From Hymenobacter sp. HSC-4F20 (GTDB lineage: Bacteria; Bacteroidota; Bacteroidia; Cytophagales; Hymenobacteraceae): a stretch of 64,000 bases of DNA. Position 1 is the first letter of the stretch, and the number at the start of each line of letters is the position of its first letter. The notes beneath the pieces were generated by a model. That model did not search any database, was not told the DNA's origin, and saw nothing but the letters and a program-made list of their open reading frames with translations. The DNA lies in assembly GCF_019599275.1 (NCBI RefSeq), contig NZ_JAHZTD010000005.1:1-64000 (forward strand). Reading direction: 5' to 3'. A program made the translations under genes and the position numbers. Positions 16,084 to 23,292 of the stretch are shown one piece after another.

Positions 16084-17208
16084 CTACTCCACCTGCACGG
16101 CTACCGTACGGCTCTGCGGCCCGGCCTGTAGCTGAATGTAGTAGATGCCGCTGGCTAGGCTACCCCGCTCCCAGCCAATGGTGTGCCGGCCCGCAGGCAA
16201 TATCCCCTCCTGCAGGCGCGCTACCTCCTGGCCTTTGCTGTCCAGTACGCGCACCAGCACTGCGGTAGTAACCGGCAGCTCTACCTGCACCCGGGCCGCC
16301 TCACTGAACGGGTTGGGCAACACCGATAGCAGCCCCAGCTGAACCGGGCGGCGCAGCGTGTACCGCTCAATGAGCTGCTGGCTACGCGTGATAAACTCAA
16401 ATTGCAGACTATCCGGGGTAGCCAACACGCGCATAGCTCCGTAGTCGCCGCTGAAGCGGGTTTGGCTGCCGGGCACGGCCACCGGGGTAGCGTAGCGGCT
16501 GTGGCCCCCGAGTCCATTCACAAGGTAGGTCAGCCCGTCTATTTCCAGCCGCTCGTACTGGTGGTCGTGGCCAGCCAGCACCACGGAAGCGCCCCACTCC
16601 CGGAAAGGCCACTGCAGGGCAATGGTGCTGCCGTGGGGACCCGAGGAGTATGGGGCATGGTGCAGATACACCACCTTCCAGGGTTCCCTGGCCTCGGCCA
16701 GCCTCCCTTTCAGCCACTGTGCCTGCGCGGAAGTGCTGGTATTGCCATCGGGCTCTGAGTTGTCGCTGTTGAGGGCGAAGAAATGCACGTTGCCCTGTAC
16801 AAAATCGTAGTACCGCTCGTTGCCCGGCAGGGTAAAATACTCCAGGTAGGGTTTGCCAGCACCTGTGTATAAGTCGTGGTTGCCCAAGCAGGGGTAGAAC
16901 CGCTGCGTAGGCGAGCCGGCGCCGTAGCGCCCCTGGTAGTTGAGAATATATTGATGGTAGAACTGCCCGATGTTGGTATCGATGGTGGCGGCCGAGCCCC
17001 GTTCGTAGTTGTTGTCGCCCATGGTGAGGATAAACTCCGGGTTCCAGCCGGCTATCAACTGGGCCACGTCTCGCTCACCTACGCTGGCTGACCCATAGTC
17101 GCCTACCACGGCAAAGCGCTGCCCCCAGGCTGGACCGCTCCCTATACCCACCAACGCAACTACCGCTACTACACGGCGCATCAGGCTAAACCAACCAGAG
17201 TGCATCAT
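16084..17208 (-). CDS. Secreted metallophosphoesterase with T9SS sorting domain
   Basis: A 374-aa calcineurin-like phosphoesterase. Metal-site motifs appear in order: GDYG (36-39), GDNNY (64-68), GNHD (109-112), an HHAPYSSG segment and AGHDHQYE. This resembles the tartrate-resistant/purple acid phosphatase branch. A signal peptide ends near WGQ at residue 30; the start could also be the ATG at residue 10. The last 80 or so residues (from LPNPFSEAARV) are a type A T9SS C-terminal domain, so the enzyme is expected at the cell surface or outside. It lies divergent to the CotH kinase gene, which also carries a T9SS tail. Confidence 0.9.
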   Translation of the reverse strand: MMHSGWFSLMRRVVAVVALVGIGSGPAWGQRFAVVGDYGSASVGERDVAQLIAGWNPEFILTMGDNNYERGSAATIDTNIGQFYHQYILNYQGRYGAGSPTQRFYPCLGNHDLYTGAGKPYLEYFTLPGNERYYDFVQGNVHFFALNSDNSEPDGNTSTSAQAQWLKGRLAEAREPWKVVYLHHAPYSSGPHGSTIALQWPFREWGASVVLAGHDHQYERLEIDGLTYLVNGLGGHSRYATPVAVPGSQTRFSGDYGAMRVLATPDSLQFEFITRSQQLIERYTLRRPVQLGLLSVLPNPFSEAARVQVELPVTTAVLVRVLDSKGQEVARLQEGILPAGRHTIGWERGSLASGIYYIQLQAGPQSRTVAVQVE

Positions 17209-17385
17209 CTTGTTTTATTCCGACTAAAGATACCACTTAAACGAGAAAATCAGCAGAGCACCTACCAGGAGTGCAACTTTTGCCTTTCCTTTGCGCTCCG
17301 TTTTTTTAAGTTCTGCCTGCTCGCCTATTGCTACGGCCCCCTTACGGGTGCCGCTGGTATCCGTTATCCTTTCCACTTCTGTTAT

Positions 17386-19035
17386 ATGAAGCAACTATTA
17401 CTGTGTCTGCTCCTGGGGAGCAGTTCCTTGCCCGCAGTGGGCCAAGCCATAGCGGTGCCGTTCACGTCGTCGAATCTGCCTATTGTGCTGATTGACACCC
17501 AAAACCAGCCCATTCTGGACGATCCTAAAGTCACGGCTCGCCTACGCATCATCGACCACGGACCGGGTCGGCGCAACCTCCTCACTGATACCCCAAATCA
17601 GTACAAAGGGTTCATCGGGATTGAACTGCGGGGTGCTTCCTCGCAGATCATGCCCAAGAAAAGCTACGGGTTTGAAACCCGAACGGCTGACGGGGGCGAG
17701 CTGGACACTACCCTGCTAGGGATGCCCGCCGAGCACGACTGGGTACTAACGGCCAACTACGCCGATAAAACCCTGCTGCGCAATTCCCTAGCCTATGAGC
17801 TGGCCCGCCAGCAGGGGCAGTACGCCAGCCGCAGCCACTACTGCGAGGTAGTGCTCAACGGCGAGTACATGGGCGTGTATGTGCTGGGGGAAAAGGTGAA
17901 GCGGGGCAGCCGCCGCGTGAACATCAGCAAGATGAAAAGCACCGACGTCAGCGGCGACGCTGTTACGGGGGGCTACCTCTTCAAGAGCGACCGGCCCGTG
18001 GTGAAGCCGGCCAGCGGCTTCACTTCCCGGCACCACAATCCTAGCTTTCCTGACGACGACGGGCAGTTTTTTGAGGTGGAGTACCCTAAGGCCAAAGACC
18101 TCTCGCCGGCCCAGCTTGGTTACATCTCGGCGTACGTGGATAGCTTTGAAGTAGCCCTGGACGGCCCCGACTTCGCTAATCCAGACCGGGGCTACCGTCG
18201 CTACCTAGACGTACCTTCCTTTATTGACTATTACCTGCTAACGGAGCTGAGTCGCAACGTGGATGGCTTCGCCTCCAGCACCTATTTCTACAAAGACAAG
18301 GACAGCAAGGGCGGCAAACTCACGGCGGGCCCCGCCTGGGATTTTGACCTAGCCTGGCACAACGCCGACTACGCCGACGCCTACCTGGCCGAAGGCTGGC
18401 AACACGAGTACTCCAACGGCCGCTGGAACACAGGGCCCTTCTGGCGCCGGCGGCTGCTGGACGACACCACGTTTACCAACCAGCTGTATAAGCGCTGGCA
18501 GAGCCTGCGCGCTACCGCCTTTCGGGAAGAAAGCCTATACCGCTACATCGACTCGACGGCTGCGGTGCTGGAGGAAGGGCAGCGCCGCAACTTCCAGGCT
18601 TGGCCTATTATGGGACAGCACGTATGGCCCAACCCGCTGCCGGTGGCCGCTACCTACGCCGACGAAATCAGCGCCCTTAAGCACTGGATTCAGGAGCGGC
18701 TGGCCTGGATGGATGCCAACCTGCCCGGCAACGTAGCCAGCACCATCACGGCCGCCTCCCTTGCCCGCCCGTTTGCCAGCTTCACTAGCTTCCCGGTGCC
18801 GTTTGATACGCAACTGCGGGTGCGCTACGAACTGCGGCAGACCGGCCCAGTACACCTAGAACTGCTTTCCCCCGTGGGCACCCTGGTACACCGCCAACAG
18901 CTACCCGCACAGGCCGCCGGCATTCACGAGGCAGAAGTAGCCAACCTGGCGGCCGTACCTGCGGGCGTGTACTTTCTGCGCCTGACTTCGAATGGGGGCT
19001 GCCAAACTCTTCGGGTACAGAAAACAACTCATTAA
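17386..19035 (+). CDS. CotH-family protein kinase with T9SS sorting domain
   Basis: A 549-aa CotH-like protein. After a signal peptide (cleavage near VGQ at 20) come family signatures: GIELRGASS near 78, KKSYGFE, DWVLTANYADKTLLRN (118-133), GEYMGVYVLGEKVKR (159-173), NVDGFASSTYFYK (291-303) and GPAWDFDLAW (315-324). In spore-coat CotH such a core binds ATP and phosphorylates coat proteins; here I infer an extracellular kinase or related transferase. The C-terminal 85 residues form a T9SS sorting domain. The start at 17386 is chosen because it begins the signal peptide. The target is unknown; the divergent secreted phosphatase is a tempting partner. Confidence 0.88.
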   Translation: MKQLLLCLLLGSSSLPAVGQAIAVPFTSSNLPIVLIDTQNQPILDDPKVTARLRIIDHGPGRRNLLTDTPNQYKGFIGIELRGASSQIMPKKSYGFETRTADGGELDTTLLGMPAEHDWVLTANYADKTLLRNSLAYELARQQGQYASRSHYCEVVLNGEYMGVYVLGEKVKRGSRRVNISKMKSTDVSGDAVTGGYLFKSDRPVVKPASGFTSRHHNPSFPDDDGQFFEVEYPKAKDLSPAQLGYISAYVDSFEVALDGPDFANPDRGYRRYLDVPSFIDYYLLTELSRNVDGFASSTYFYKDKDSKGGKLTAGPAWDFDLAWHNADYADAYLAEGWQHEYSNGRWNTGPFWRRRLLDDTTFTNQLYKRWQSLRATAFREESLYRYIDSTAAVLEEGQRRNFQAWPIMGQHVWPNPLPVAATYADEISALKHWIQERLAWMDANLPGNVASTITAASLARPFASFTSFPVPFDTQLRVRYELRQTGPVHLELLSPVGTLVHRQQLPAQAAGIHEAEVANLAAVPAGVYFLRLTSNGGCQTLRVQKTTH

Positions 19036-19064
19036 CTGCGGGGAATTTATTCTGCGGAGAAACA

Positions 19065-19099
19065 CAAACGGCCGCTCCTTTAGTAGGAGCGGCCGTTTG
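19065..19099. terminator. Bidirectional terminator between CotH gene and next gene
   Basis: A perfect 15-bp stem CAAACGGCCGCTCCT/AGGAGCGGCCGTTTG around a 5-base loop. It lies 30 bases after the CotH stop and 25 bases from the stop of the converging gene, so it can serve both. Confidence 0.7.
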
Positions 19100-19123
19100 C
19101 TTGCAGCAGCTGCCGGAAGAAGC

Positions 19124-19405
19124 CTACGCTGCCAAATCGGGGTAGAGCGGGCGTACAGGAGTATCGGTAGCTTCTTCGGGGAGGGGTAGTACGGGAACAG
19201 CCGGGTACGAGGCCTTCGTGTCGGCAGCATGGCGCCGCAGGGCGCGCATCAGTAAGTATTTGTACTTTTCAGCGTCGGCCAGGGCTTGTTCCACGGCGCG
19301 CATGGCATCATTATAAGCCACTACGGGCACCGACTCAGCCGTTTCACCAGTAGGGTAAGTGAGTTCAAAAACCGGACAATCCAGGTATTCAGCAGGAGTT
19401 TTCAT
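19124..19405 (-). CDS. Small hypothetical protein
   Basis: A 93-aa protein I do not recognise. It has no signal peptide or membrane segment. The middle (AYNDAMRAVEQALADAEKY) is probably helical and the C-terminus is rich in Pro and acidic residues. Codon use matches the neighbours and a terminator follows, which supports a real gene. It stands alone on the minus strand, between the CotH gene and the MDR reductase. Confidence 0.6.
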   Translation of the reverse strand: MKTPAEYLDCPVFELTYPTGETAESVPVVAYNDAMRAVEQALADAEKYKYLLMRALRRHAADTKASYPAVPVLPLPEEATDTPVRPLYPDLAA

Positions 19406-19517
19406 CGGGCAGCAAGTCTATACTATCAATGTCGGATATGTAACAGGAAGCCCCCCGTATTCATTCCGCAGAAGCAGGATATTTTCGTGATTACCAGTAA
19501 ACAAATCTACCTGATGA

Positions 19518-20522
19518 TCAGGCTTTTATCTGCAGTACCAGCTTGCCAAACTGCAGCCCTTCGTCCATCCGGCGCAGGGCCTGCTCCCCATCTGCCAGGG
19601 CGAATATCTCGTCGATTACGGGGCTGATCTGATGCTGCTCGAAGAAGCGTACCATGGCGTTGAAATCCTGAGCCGTGCCCATGGTAGAGCCCAGTACGGA
19701 GAGCTGCTTCCAGAATATTTTGCGGGCTGCTACCTGCGGAATATTCCCATGGGTGGCCCCGTACAATACCAAGCGTCCGCCGGGGGCCGCCGCGTCCAGC
19801 AGGTTGCTGAAGCCGGGGCCACCGGCACTATCTACCAGCACATCGAAGCCGCCGCCCGCCTGCTGGATAAGAGTAGCCGGCCAATTTTCGGCGTGGTAGC
19901 TGATGCCGCCTTTGGCACCCAGGGCTACGGCCTGGGCAATTTTTTCCTCCGAGCCTGAGGTTACCCACACATCGGCCCCACTAACCACGGCCAGTTGTAA
20001 GGCCAGCAGGGCTACTCCCCCCCCTACCCCACTAATCAGCACCCGCTCCCCGGGCTGCAAGCCGGCGCGCGTAAACACGGCCCGGTAAGCCGTAACGCCC
20101 CCCAGCGGCAAGGCAGCCGCCTGCTCAAAGCTCAGATGCGCAGGTTTGGCACTCACCTGCTGAGCGGCCACGCACACATACTCGGCAAATGTGCCGTCCT
20201 GAGGCAAGCCCAGAATCTGGAAGTCGGCACCTTGGGCGGCGGGGTTGTTGCCCCAGTGCTGGCCAGGATTAATTACTACCTCTTGGCCTAGCAGACTGGC
20301 GTCCACGCCTTCGCCCAGCGCCGAAATACTACCGGCACCGTCGGAGCCCAGGATAATCGGGAATTTCAAGCCGGCGTACTGGCCTTTCTGAATCCAGACG
20401 TCGCGGTGGTTCAGGGCAGCGGCGTGCAGCTGCACCTGGACCTGGCCGGGACCGGGTTGCGGGGTTGGCACTTCTTGTAGCGTAGCGGGCTGACCGATTC
20501 CTGTGAGCACAAGGGCTTGCAT
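19518..20522 (-). CDS. MDR-family zinc-independent alcohol dehydrogenase/quinone reductase
   Basis: A 334-aa medium-chain reductase. The catalytic-domain pattern LHAAALNHRDVWIQKG and GSDGAGSI near residue 60 is followed by the nucleotide-binding motif ISGVGGGVALLALQLA near 165. The four-Cys structural zinc lobe is missing, which points to the quinone-oxidoreductase or acryloyl-CoA reductase side of the family. The substrate is unknown. It starts 54 bases after the DCC-family gene, which follows the Dph6-like gene at 53 bases, so the three may form one minus-strand operon. Confidence 0.9.
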   Translation of the reverse strand: MQALVLTGIGQPATLQEVPTPQPGPGQVQVQLHAAALNHRDVWIQKGQYAGLKFPIILGSDGAGSISALGEGVDASLLGQEVVINPGQHWGNNPAAQGADFQILGLPQDGTFAEYVCVAAQQVSAKPAHLSFEQAAALPLGGVTAYRAVFTRAGLQPGERVLISGVGGGVALLALQLAVVSGADVWVTSGSEEKIAQAVALGAKGGISYHAENWPATLIQQAGGGFDVLVDSAGGPGFSNLLDAAAPGGRLVLYGATHGNIPQVAARKIFWKQLSVLGSTMGTAQDFNAMVRFFEQHQISPVIDEIFALADGEQALRRMDEGLQFGKLVLQIKA

Positions 20523-20576
20523 AGAGCGGGGTATAGGGTGGAGAAATGGGTGGGTGGCGAACCCGGAGGTTCACAT

Positions 20577-20987
20577 TTACAGAAAGCGGGCTTGCAACTC
20601 GGGCGTGGGTAGCCAGCAGGACTCCTGGCGGCCAAACCAGCGGTAGCGGTTGCGGGCCACGAGGCGGTACACGGCGTCGCGCAGAAACCGGGGAAACACC
20701 TCGCCTAACGTCCCGACCAGACCCCAGGCACCACTGAGCTGTTTTAGTATACCCAGGGCCGCCGCCGAATGGGTGTAGGCCTGCCCTCCTGCTACCAACA
20801 CAACCGACTCTGGCTCTGCCTGCAACGGCAGGCCATGAGCCCGCAGCAGTTCCTGACCGGCTACTGACTGCAAGGAGGCAAACCGGAAGCGCCCGGCGGC
20901 ATCGTGCTCGATGACAAACTGCACGAACCCGTTGCACAGGTTGCAGACTCCATCGAAGAGAATGGTGGCGGAAGGCGCAGGCGACAT
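20577..20987 (-). CDS. DCC-family thiol-disulfide oxidoreductase-like protein (DUF393)
   Basis: A 136-aa DUF393 protein. The family signature DGVCNLCN lies near residues 12-19, with the DxxCxxC arrangement that gives the DCC name. Further conserved segments are FVIEHDAAGRFRFASLQS and the C-terminal YRLVARNRYRWFGR. A thioredoxin-like redox function is proposed for the family but little is proven. It sits between the Dph6-like gene upstream and the MDR reductase downstream on the same strand. Confidence 0.9.
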   Translation of the reverse strand: MSPAPSATILFDGVCNLCNGFVQFVIEHDAAGRFRFASLQSVAGQELLRAHGLPLQAEPESVVLVAGGQAYTHSAAALGILKQLSGAWGLVGTLGEVFPRFLRDAVYRLVARNRYRWFGRQESCWLPTPELQARFL

Positions 20988-21040
20988 ACAGGTAGGAGTT
21001 GAGCGGGGGTAGAGTAGGTACCGCTACCGGCCCTGGTTTG

Positions 21041-21742
21041 TTACGGCAGCGGCAGCAGGTCGCGGTACCAGAAGCCCGCAGCTTGACCACCGGCGACCGG
21101 AGCCGGGTACGAGCGGCGCACCAGTTCGCCTGGCCGGAAAGAAATGGGGTGGCTGAAATACGGAGCATCGAAAACGAAGCTGTGGTACTCGCCATTTTCC
21201 CCGCAGGAGTCTACCCCCGGCGGTAAGTCGCGCAGAAACTCCTCGTCGAGGAGGCGGCCGCAGAAGCTGGCATCCAGGTACTGCTCATTGACACACACAA
21301 CTACGGCCCGAAAGCCCAGGGCGAAAAACTCGCGCAGCAACTCGGCGTTCGGGCGTTGCCACAAAGGAAACAGAGCCTCCATTCCTACCTGGGCCACTTG
21401 CTGTTCCCGGTACCGGCGCAAATCTTCCAAATAAATATCTCCGAATACGGAATATCGAATTCCCCGGGCTTGCAAGGGCACCAGGGTAGTGCGTAGCTGC
21501 TGCTCATACTGGGCCATGTCAGGGTTTTCGGGCAGGGCTAGCTGGGTCAGGGGCAAGCCTATACGCTCGGTCTGGGCCTGCAGCAGGGCCACGCGCACGC
21601 CATGCATGGATACCCGCCCGTAGTGGGCATTGATGCTGGTAAGCAAGTCGGTAACGTGCAGGGCAGGATTGCGCAGGGCGTGGTAGAGAGCCAGCGCCGA
21701 ATCCTTGCCTCCGCTCCAGTTCATGAGGGTGGGAAAGGCCAT
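21041..21742 (-). CDS. Dph6-like PP-loop ATP pyrophosphatase
   Basis: A 233-aa protein of the diphthine-ammonia ligase-like family. It has the PP-loop NWSGGKDSALALYHAL (8-23), a middle GDIYLEDLRRYRE and the conserved GENGEYHSFVFDAP near 185. In eukaryotes and archaea Dph6 amidates diphthine on elongation factor 2; bacteria lack diphthamide, so the bacterial substrate is unknown. An exact TTG-N19-TACCTTTG promoter ends 4 bases before the ATG, which predicts a leaderless mRNA. It leads a possible three-gene operon with the DCC and MDR genes. Confidence 0.87.
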   Translation of the reverse strand: MAFPTLMNWSGGKDSALALYHALRNPALHVTDLLTSINAHYGRVSMHGVRVALLQAQTERIGLPLTQLALPENPDMAQYEQQLRTTLVPLQARGIRYSVFGDIYLEDLRRYREQQVAQVGMEALFPLWQRPNAELLREFFALGFRAVVVCVNEQYLDASFCGRLLDEEFLRDLPPGVDSCGENGEYHSFVFDAPYFSHPISFRPGELVRRSYPAPVAGGQAAGFWYRDLLPLP

Positions 21743-21746
21743 ACGT

Positions 21747-21776
21747 CAAAGGTAGAACCAAGACTGGCCGCCGCAA
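21747..21776 (-). promoter_or_regulatory. Consensus promoter of the Dph6-like gene
   Basis: On the minus strand: TTG (21776-21774), exactly 19 bases, then TACCTTTG (21754-21747). The -7 box ends 4 bases before the ATG at 21742, so transcription should start at about the A of the start codon. Confidence 0.8.
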
Positions 21777-21804
21777 GAGTTAGCGTAACCGCAGGAGGGC
21801 CCGG

Positions 21805-21812
21805 TACGTTTG
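21805..21812 (+). promoter_or_regulatory. -7 box upstream of small lipoprotein pair
   Basis: TACGTTTG, an exact TAnnTTTG match, 25 bases before the ATG at 21838. A TTA about 22 bases upstream is a weak -33 candidate. It is divergent from the Dph6-like promoter. Confidence 0.55.
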
Positions 21813-21837
21813 CCTTTAAACTCTTGTTCTCGTATCC

Positions 21838-22050
21838 ATGACCTCTTTCGCTGCCCGCTGGCCCGCCCTTGCCGTACTCGTAGTAGTTCTCAGCCTGAGT
21901 GCCTGCGGAGAAAGAGCGCGCCCCGCTGAAGCCCGCCATAGTGGCAGCCCCTCTTCTGACACCACCGGCACGGCCACCGGCGTACAGCAACAGAGTGTGC
22001 AGCACGCCGTGTCGGCCGGGGCAGCCGCGGGTCCCGGACCGGGTAACTAG
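21838..22050 (+). CDS. Small lipoprotein
   Basis: A 70-aa protein: a signal peptide ending in the lipobox LSAC near residue 23, then a short tail rich in Ser, Thr, Gly and Ala with no fold that I recognise. It is followed after 32 bases by another lipoprotein gene, and an exact -7 box precedes it. Together they look like a two-gene lipoprotein operon ending in a terminator. Function unknown. Confidence 0.65.
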   Translation: MTSFAARWPALAVLVVVLSLSACGERARPAEARHSGSPSSDTTGTATGVQQQSVQHAVSAGAAAGPGPGN

Positions 22051-22082
22051 TTGCCTCCTCCCAACCTTTATCTTTTTCGACC

Positions 22083-22400
22083 ATGAAACGTCTTCTTCTG
22101 CTTCTGACCAGTGGCTTACTGGTTTCTTTGACCGCCTGCGACTACAACAATACCCCGGGCAAAGACCCGCAAGTTTCCCAGGACTTCTCTACCTATCGGA
22201 AAGCCAGTGCTACAGAAACCAACCGTGACAGCGTGAGCGGAGGCGACGAGGCCTATACGCCCATTGGCACCGGCTCTGCTCAGGATCAGAAAACGTCGAC
22301 GGATGCGGCCCTGGAAGGCCAGCCCAACAATGCCAACTCACCCGTGGGAGATATGCCGGCTACCAACAACGAGGTAAAAAGTACCACCCGCGAGCAATAG
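22083..22400 (+). CDS. Small hydrophilic lipoprotein
   Basis: A 105-aa lipoprotein with lipobox LTAC near residue 19. The mature part is polar, rich in Asn, Ser, Thr, Asp and Gln, and probably disordered. I do not recognise a family. It follows the 70-aa lipoprotein gene closely and ends with a strong terminator. Its composition resembles the two disordered small proteins encoded near 58.5 kb, although those lack signal peptides. Confidence 0.7.
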   Translation: MKRLLLLLTSGLLVSLTACDYNNTPGKDPQVSQDFSTYRKASATETNRDSVSGGDEAYTPIGTGSAQDQKTSTDAALEGQPNNANSPVGDMPATNNEVKSTTREQ

Positions 22401-22431
22401 GCACCGCCAGCTTCTGCGCCCCCTACATACA

Positions 22432-22466
22432 AAAGAGCCCCCGAAGTATTCCGGGGGCTCTTTCTT
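22432..22466 (+). terminator. Intrinsic terminator after lipoprotein pair
   Basis: A 12-bp stem AAAGAGCCCCCG (22432-22443) with CGGGGGCTCTTT (22452-22463), an 8-base loop and a T-rich tail. It may also serve the converging DUF4126 gene. Confidence 0.85.
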
Positions 22467-22488
22467 TTCTACATGCGGGTAGCAGCCA

Positions 22489-22998
22489 CTACAGCACCCA
22501 CCGGCGCGGGGTTGGCTGCCCGGCGTGGGAGCCTTTGGCCAGGGCTACCCCGGCCCCTATAGTCAACAGATCTTCTAGTCCACCCACTAGGCCGCTAGGC
22601 AGCCCTGAGCCCGCCGTTGCCTTTTTGCGCAGGAAAAAGCTGATGTAAGTGGCACCAAGGGCAGCCAGGGCCCCTACCAGTGCACCGGTCAACTGTTTAT
22701 CATGGTTGATTTTGTAGAGGGTAGCTCCTACCAGCGCGCCGGCCGCAGCCCGCCCGGCCAGCGCAGTTGGAGCAATACGGTCGGGCATTTGGGGCAGCTT
22801 GTCGGCGGTCATTTCGCCGGCGGCCAGCACTTTTAAGCCGTGGGCTACCCAGGGCTTCTGCAGCCAGCGCAGCGGGGAGCCGGCCAAGGCATGCGGATGA
22901 TACGTCAACAGGTTGCTACTCAACAGGGCGGGGGCCGTCATGCTCCGGAAACCGGCAATGGCGCCGAGCCCCACTGTTTGCCACAAGTGTTTGCTCAT
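22489..22998 (-). CDS. DUF4126-family membrane protein
   Basis: A 169-aa protein with the DUF4126 pattern GLGAIAGFRSMTAPALLSS at the N-terminus and several short, Gly/Ala-rich hydrophobic segments, suggesting an integral membrane protein of about four or five helices. The conserved GEMTADKLPQMPDR stretch in the middle also fits the family. Function is unknown in all members I know of. It converges with the lipoprotein pair. Confidence 0.8.
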   Translation of the reverse strand: MSKHLWQTVGLGAIAGFRSMTAPALLSSNLLTYHPHALAGSPLRWLQKPWVAHGLKVLAAGEMTADKLPQMPDRIAPTALAGRAAAGALVGATLYKINHDKQLTGALVGALAALGATYISFFLRKKATAGSGLPSGLVGGLEDLLTIGAGVALAKGSHAGQPTPRRWVL

Positions 22999-23047
22999 AA
23001 ACAGGGAAGTGCAGGTAAATGGTCAGCAGCTGCACTGCTGCCTTTAA

Positions 23048-23215
23048 CGCACCCGGGCGGCTCAAGGTCAGAAAATCTTTCGGGAAGGGCAGGCCGGCGC
23101 CAAAGCGGGCTGGCCGACGGGTACCACCAGCACGACCGGTACCACTGGCAGTACCGGCAGTACCGGCACGACGGGTACTACTTCCGGTGGCAGCACTGGC
23201 GGCGGCACTACCTAA
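23048..23215 (+). pseudogene. Gly/Thr-repeat coding remnant without a start codon
   Basis: One frame encodes about 55 residues, of which the last 31 are a low-complexity Gly-Thr-Ser tail (repeats of TGTT, GST and SGG type, 23117-23212) ending in TAA at 23213. No ATG, GTG or TTG lies in this frame before the upstream stop at 23045. The tail is followed within 28 bases by a perfect terminator. It could be the end of a small Gly-rich secreted or lipoprotein gene whose 5' part is lost or frameshifted, or simply a repeat expansion. Low confidence. Confidence 0.3.
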
Positions 23216-23242
23216 GCCAGCTTTTCCTACTCTGTCATGCAG

Positions 23243-23275
23243 CAAAAAGGGCAACTCATGGAGTTGCCCTTTTTG
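23243..23275. terminator. Bidirectional intrinsic terminator
   Basis: A perfect 15-bp stem CAAAAAGGGCAACTC/GAGTTGCCCTTTTTG around ATG as a 3-base loop. It lies 17 bases beyond the DUF885 stop on the minus strand and after the Gly/Thr remnant on the plus strand. Confidence 0.85.
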
Positions 23276-23292
23276 GTTGAGGTAGCGGAGTA

